A stretch of DNA of 35,744 nt from Clostridium tyrobutyricum DSM 2637 = ATCC 25755 = JCM 11008 (GTDB lineage Bacteria > Bacillota > Clostridia > Clostridiales > Clostridiaceae): assembly GCF_000359585.1 (NCBI RefSeq), contig NZ_APMH01000039.1, forward strand, positions 1-35,744, given 5' to 3'. Below are positions 33,978 through 35,744 of the stretch, in pieces; the stretch's first letter is position 1, and each line of letters begins with the position of its first letter. The notes under the pieces are model-generated. The model had not been told where the DNA came from and ran no database searches. It was given only the letters and a program-made list of their open reading frames with translations. Position numbers and translations under genes: made by a program.

Positions 33978-34268
33978 ATGGAAAGAAAGGAAACAAATTT
34001 AGATAGTAAGAAGAATTCACTGAGTCTTGAAAATAGAAAGAGATTAGTTATTACAGGAATAATTGAAGTAATTAGTTTCAATGAAGAACAAATATTATTG
34101 AATACTAATTTAGGCTCATTAAGCGTAAAAGGATTATCTCTTAAGATGAATAAATTAGATGTCCAAAATGGTCAGGTAGTTATAATGGGAACTATAAATT
34201 CTTGTATATATACAAATAACCAGCCTAGGAAAAAGAAGGGAAGCATAATTTCAAAAATGTTTAAATAA
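33978..34268 (+). CDS. yabP: sporulation protein YabP
   Basis: A 96-residue YabP/YqfC-family protein. The core segment RKRLVITGIIEVISFNEEQI and SLSVKGLSLKMNKLDV fit the family, which is made in the mother cell and is needed for normal spore morphogenesis. The ATG at 33978 has GGTGGAGG upstream; the GTG at 33963 is inside that site. A sigma-E-type promoter precedes it, and yabQ follows after 55 nt. Confidence 0.92.
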   Translation: MERKETNLDSKKNSLSLENRKRLVITGIIEVISFNEEQILLNTNLGSLSVKGLSLKMNKLDVQNGQVVIMGTINSCIYTNNQPRKKKGSIISKMFK

Positions 34269-34323
34269 AATTGAAACAATACCTAAATTTATTTTTATGT
34301 TGTCCTAAAGGTGGGTTTATTTA

Positions 34324-34734
34324 ATGATTATGTCAATAAGTGTTCAACTTAAACTTATAATATTTAGCTTTATTGCAGGGATTATAACAGGAATTCTATT
34401 TGATATTTATAGAATTATCAGGGGAGGCTCCGTCTCAAATAAAATAGTTATTTTTATTGAGGATATTCTATTTTGGATATTTGCAGGAGCAACTGTTTTT
34501 GTATTTTTGCTGTACACCAACTACGCATATACAGATGCTTATGTTTATTTGTGGATAGGTTCAGGTATATATATTTATTTTAAAATACTTAGTAAAACTC
34601 TTTTTAATATTGAAAAAAAAATATTTGAATTATGTGGAAAGCTGATTAGGGTAACGGTAAATTTTATTTTATATCCTGTTCAGTTTATTATTTATCGAAA
34701 TAAGTTCAAAAAAAATAGAAATTATAAAAAATAA
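34324..34734 (+). CDS. yabQ: spore cortex biosynthesis protein YabQ
   Basis: A 136-residue membrane protein with about three transmembrane helices (about 8-28, 40-62 and 68-88) and a basic C-terminus. The motif GIITGILFDIYRIIRG is typical of YabQ. In Bacillus it is needed for spore cortex formation in the mother-cell outer forespore membrane. AAAGGTGGG precedes the ATG. It is probably transcribed from the yabP sigma-E promoter. Confidence 0.9.
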   Translation: MIMSISVQLKLIIFSFIAGIITGILFDIYRIIRGGSVSNKIVIFIEDILFWIFAGATVFVFLLYTNYAYTDAYVYLWIGSGIYIYFKILSKTLFNIEKKIFELCGKLIRVTVNFILYPVQFIIYRNKFKKNRNYKK

Positions 34735-34856
34735 CTTGAATAAAATTGAAAATCAAATTACAATATAATTATAGATTAATAGAAAATGGTTTTAGTTGAT
34801 TGCACAAGTTAAAGTATTCTATGTATATTTAGAAGATGGGGAAAACGGTGATACAA

Positions 34857-35129
34857 ATGAAAGTGAAATTTAAAGCTAAGAATATAATTGTTATGTTATT
34901 GGTTTTATATGCAGGCTACATATTTGTAAATCAGCAAATAACTATTAGAAATATAAAAAAGCAAATAAGTAATAAGAATCTTGAGGAGCAAAGAGTAAAA
35001 CAAAAAAGTATAAAATTACAGGAAGAGGTTAATATGTCTACATCTAGTATGTACATTGAAAAATTGGCAAGAGAAAAATTGGGTTTTATCAAACAAGGTG
35101 AGACTCCTGTAATAAACACGAAAAATTAA
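34857..35129 (+). CDS. divIC: septum formation initiator DivIC/FtsB family
   Basis: A 90-residue bitopic cell-division protein: a short basic N-terminus, one transmembrane helix (about residues 9-24) and an extracellular coiled coil (RNIKKQISNKNLEEQRVKQK), ending with the typical LAREKLGFIKQGE segment. It should bridge FtsL and DivIB in the divisome. I prefer the ATG at 34857 with GGTGAT upstream; the ATG at 34836 has no good ribosome binding site, and a GTG at 34848 is a third option. The 122-nt gap after yabQ suggests a separate vegetative promoter. Confidence 0.9.
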   Translation: MKVKFKAKNIIVMLLVLYAGYIFVNQQITIRNIKKQISNKNLEEQRVKQKSIKLQEEVNMSTSSMYIEKLAREKLGFIKQGETPVINTKN

Positions 35130-35186
35130 TACTTAGTTTGTAAATTTTATTATTATATATTATTTTTAAGGAGGAGTCTTTTTAAT

Positions 35187-35597
35187 ATGACCTTAAAGGC
35201 AGGAAGCATACTGGAAGGCACAGTAGTTAATATAACTAATTTTGGAGCTTTTGTTGAAGTAGATGGTAAAACTGGATTAGTGCATATATCTGAGATATCT
35301 GATACCTATGTGAAAAATATAAGAGATTATCTAAAGGAAAAGGATAAAGTTACAGTAAAGGTTATTTCCATTGATGACAATGGTAAAATAAGTTTGTCCA
35401 TTAAACAAGCTAAATCTAATAAGAAAAGTTCAAGACCTATGGAGATAGATTGGAATAAAGAACAGGGTAAACAGACACAGGGAAATTTTGAAGATAGATT
35501 ATCTAAGTTTTTGAAAGATAGTGAAGAAAGATTTCAGGATATTAAAAAACATCAAGATTCAAAGGGTAGAGGATATAAGAAATCCTCTAATTATTAG
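35187..35597 (+). CDS. yabR: S1-domain RNA-binding protein (YabR)
   Basis: A 136-residue protein with one N-terminal S1 domain (residues 3 to about 72: GSILEGTVVNITNFGAFVEV, GLVHISEIS, KVTVKVISIDDNGKISLSIK) and a highly charged, probably disordered C-terminus. This is the YabR/general-stress-protein-13-like architecture, and it closes the conserved yab block. AAGGAGG precedes the ATG. Confidence 0.93.
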   Translation: MTLKAGSILEGTVVNITNFGAFVEVDGKTGLVHISEISDTYVKNIRDYLKEKDKVTVKVISIDDNGKISLSIKQAKSNKKSSRPMEIDWNKEQGKQTQGNFEDRLSKFLKDSEERFQDIKKHQDSKGRGYKKSSNY

Positions 35598-35610
35598 ACC
35601 TGTTATTATA

Positions 35611-35636
35611 AGGGGCTTAAGCAGCCTCTTTTTTTT
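35611..35636 (+). terminator. terminator after yabR
   Basis: AGGGGCT (35611-35617) pairs with AGCCTCT (35623-35629, one G-U pair), followed by a T run. Confidence 0.85.
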
Positions 35637-35661
35637 AATCAATAAAAGTTTTATAAAACAG

Positions 35662-35690
35662 TTGACATTATGAAGTTTATGATATATAAT
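35662..35690 (+). promoter_or_regulatory. consensus sigma-A promoter of the tRNA gene
   Basis: A perfect TTGACA (35662-35667) and perfect TATAAT (35685-35690) with a 17-bp spacer. This is the strongest promoter in the window and suits a stable RNA gene. Confidence 0.9.
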
Positions 35691-35723
35691 AATTTATGTT
35701 GCTGAGTTGAGCAATTAAGAGAT

Positions 35724-35744
35724 GCTGGAGTGGCGGAACTGGCA
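35724..35744 (+). tRNA. tRNA-Leu, 5' part only (cut by window end)
   Basis: The last 21 bases fit the 5' end of a tRNA. If 35724 is position 1, then U8, A14, G18, G19 and A21 all fall on the expected bases. GTGGCGGAACTGGCA is typical of the D-arm of leucine tRNAs. The anticodon lies outside the window, so the isoacceptor cannot be given. Confidence 0.75.

Noticed and set aside
1-35744. Prophage, transposon, CRISPR or defence island
   Set aside because: I saw no integrase, transposase, phage structural gene, regularly spaced repeat or nuclease cassette. Nearly all genes are conserved housekeeping or sporulation genes in typical clostridial order.

Overview
This window looks like chromosomal DNA of a low-G+C, endospore-forming, strictly anaerobic Firmicute, most likely a Clostridium sensu stricto species. 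The evidence is the very AT-rich intergenic DNA, strong AGGAGG-type ribosome binding sites, frequent TTG and GTG starts, sporulation genes (spoVG, spoVT, yabP, yabQ), an [FeFe] hydrogenase and clostridial gene order. I cannot name the species from sequence alone. No phage, insertion sequence, CRISPR array or integrase is visible.

Left part (1-9130): a plus-strand unit of murI, a DUF3783 protein, an XRE regulator with a degenerate LexA-like domain, and a membrane chemoreceptor with an N-terminal H-NOX haem domain. A minus-strand pair follows (a PflA-like radical SAM protein and a YkvI-type membrane protein). Then come plus-strand genes for an unknown lipoprotein, a TIGR01212/YtqA radical SAM protein and a ComB-like phosphatase.

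Middle (9131-16326, minus strand): an adenosylcobalamin riboswitch with its own terminator precedes cbiM-cbiN-cbiQ-cbiO (cobalt uptake). With no obvious terminator in between, the unit may run on into a HAD phosphatase and a 51-residue single-span membrane protein that ordinary ORF cutoffs miss. Upstream lie a group B (CpIII-like) [FeFe] hydrogenase, a small three-span membrane protein and murC.

Right part (16540-35744, plus strand): the conserved Firmicute purR-to-yabR block: purR, spoVG, glmU, prs, pth, mfd, spoVT, a MATE/SpoVB-type flippase (yabM position), mazG (yabN), hup, rqcP (yabO), yabP, yabQ, divIC, yabR, then the start of a tRNA-Leu. Two envelope-protein quality-control inserts distinguish it from the Bacillus order: a response regulator/histidine kinase/HtrA protease trio between prs and pth, and a PrsA-like foldase lipoprotein between mfd and spoVT. 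A good sigma-H promoter precedes spoVG, a good sigma-E promoter precedes yabP, and near-consensus sigma-A promoters precede murI, purR, glmU, the response regulator and the tRNA.

Most of the window is core clostridial chromosome. The points most worth a second look are the O2-type haem pocket of the H-NOX receptor, the extended cobalamin-riboswitch unit with its small membrane protein, the group B hydrogenase, the regulator-kinase-HtrA cassette with an 11-bp-spaced operator-like repeat, and several RNA hairpins that could control translation or elongation.
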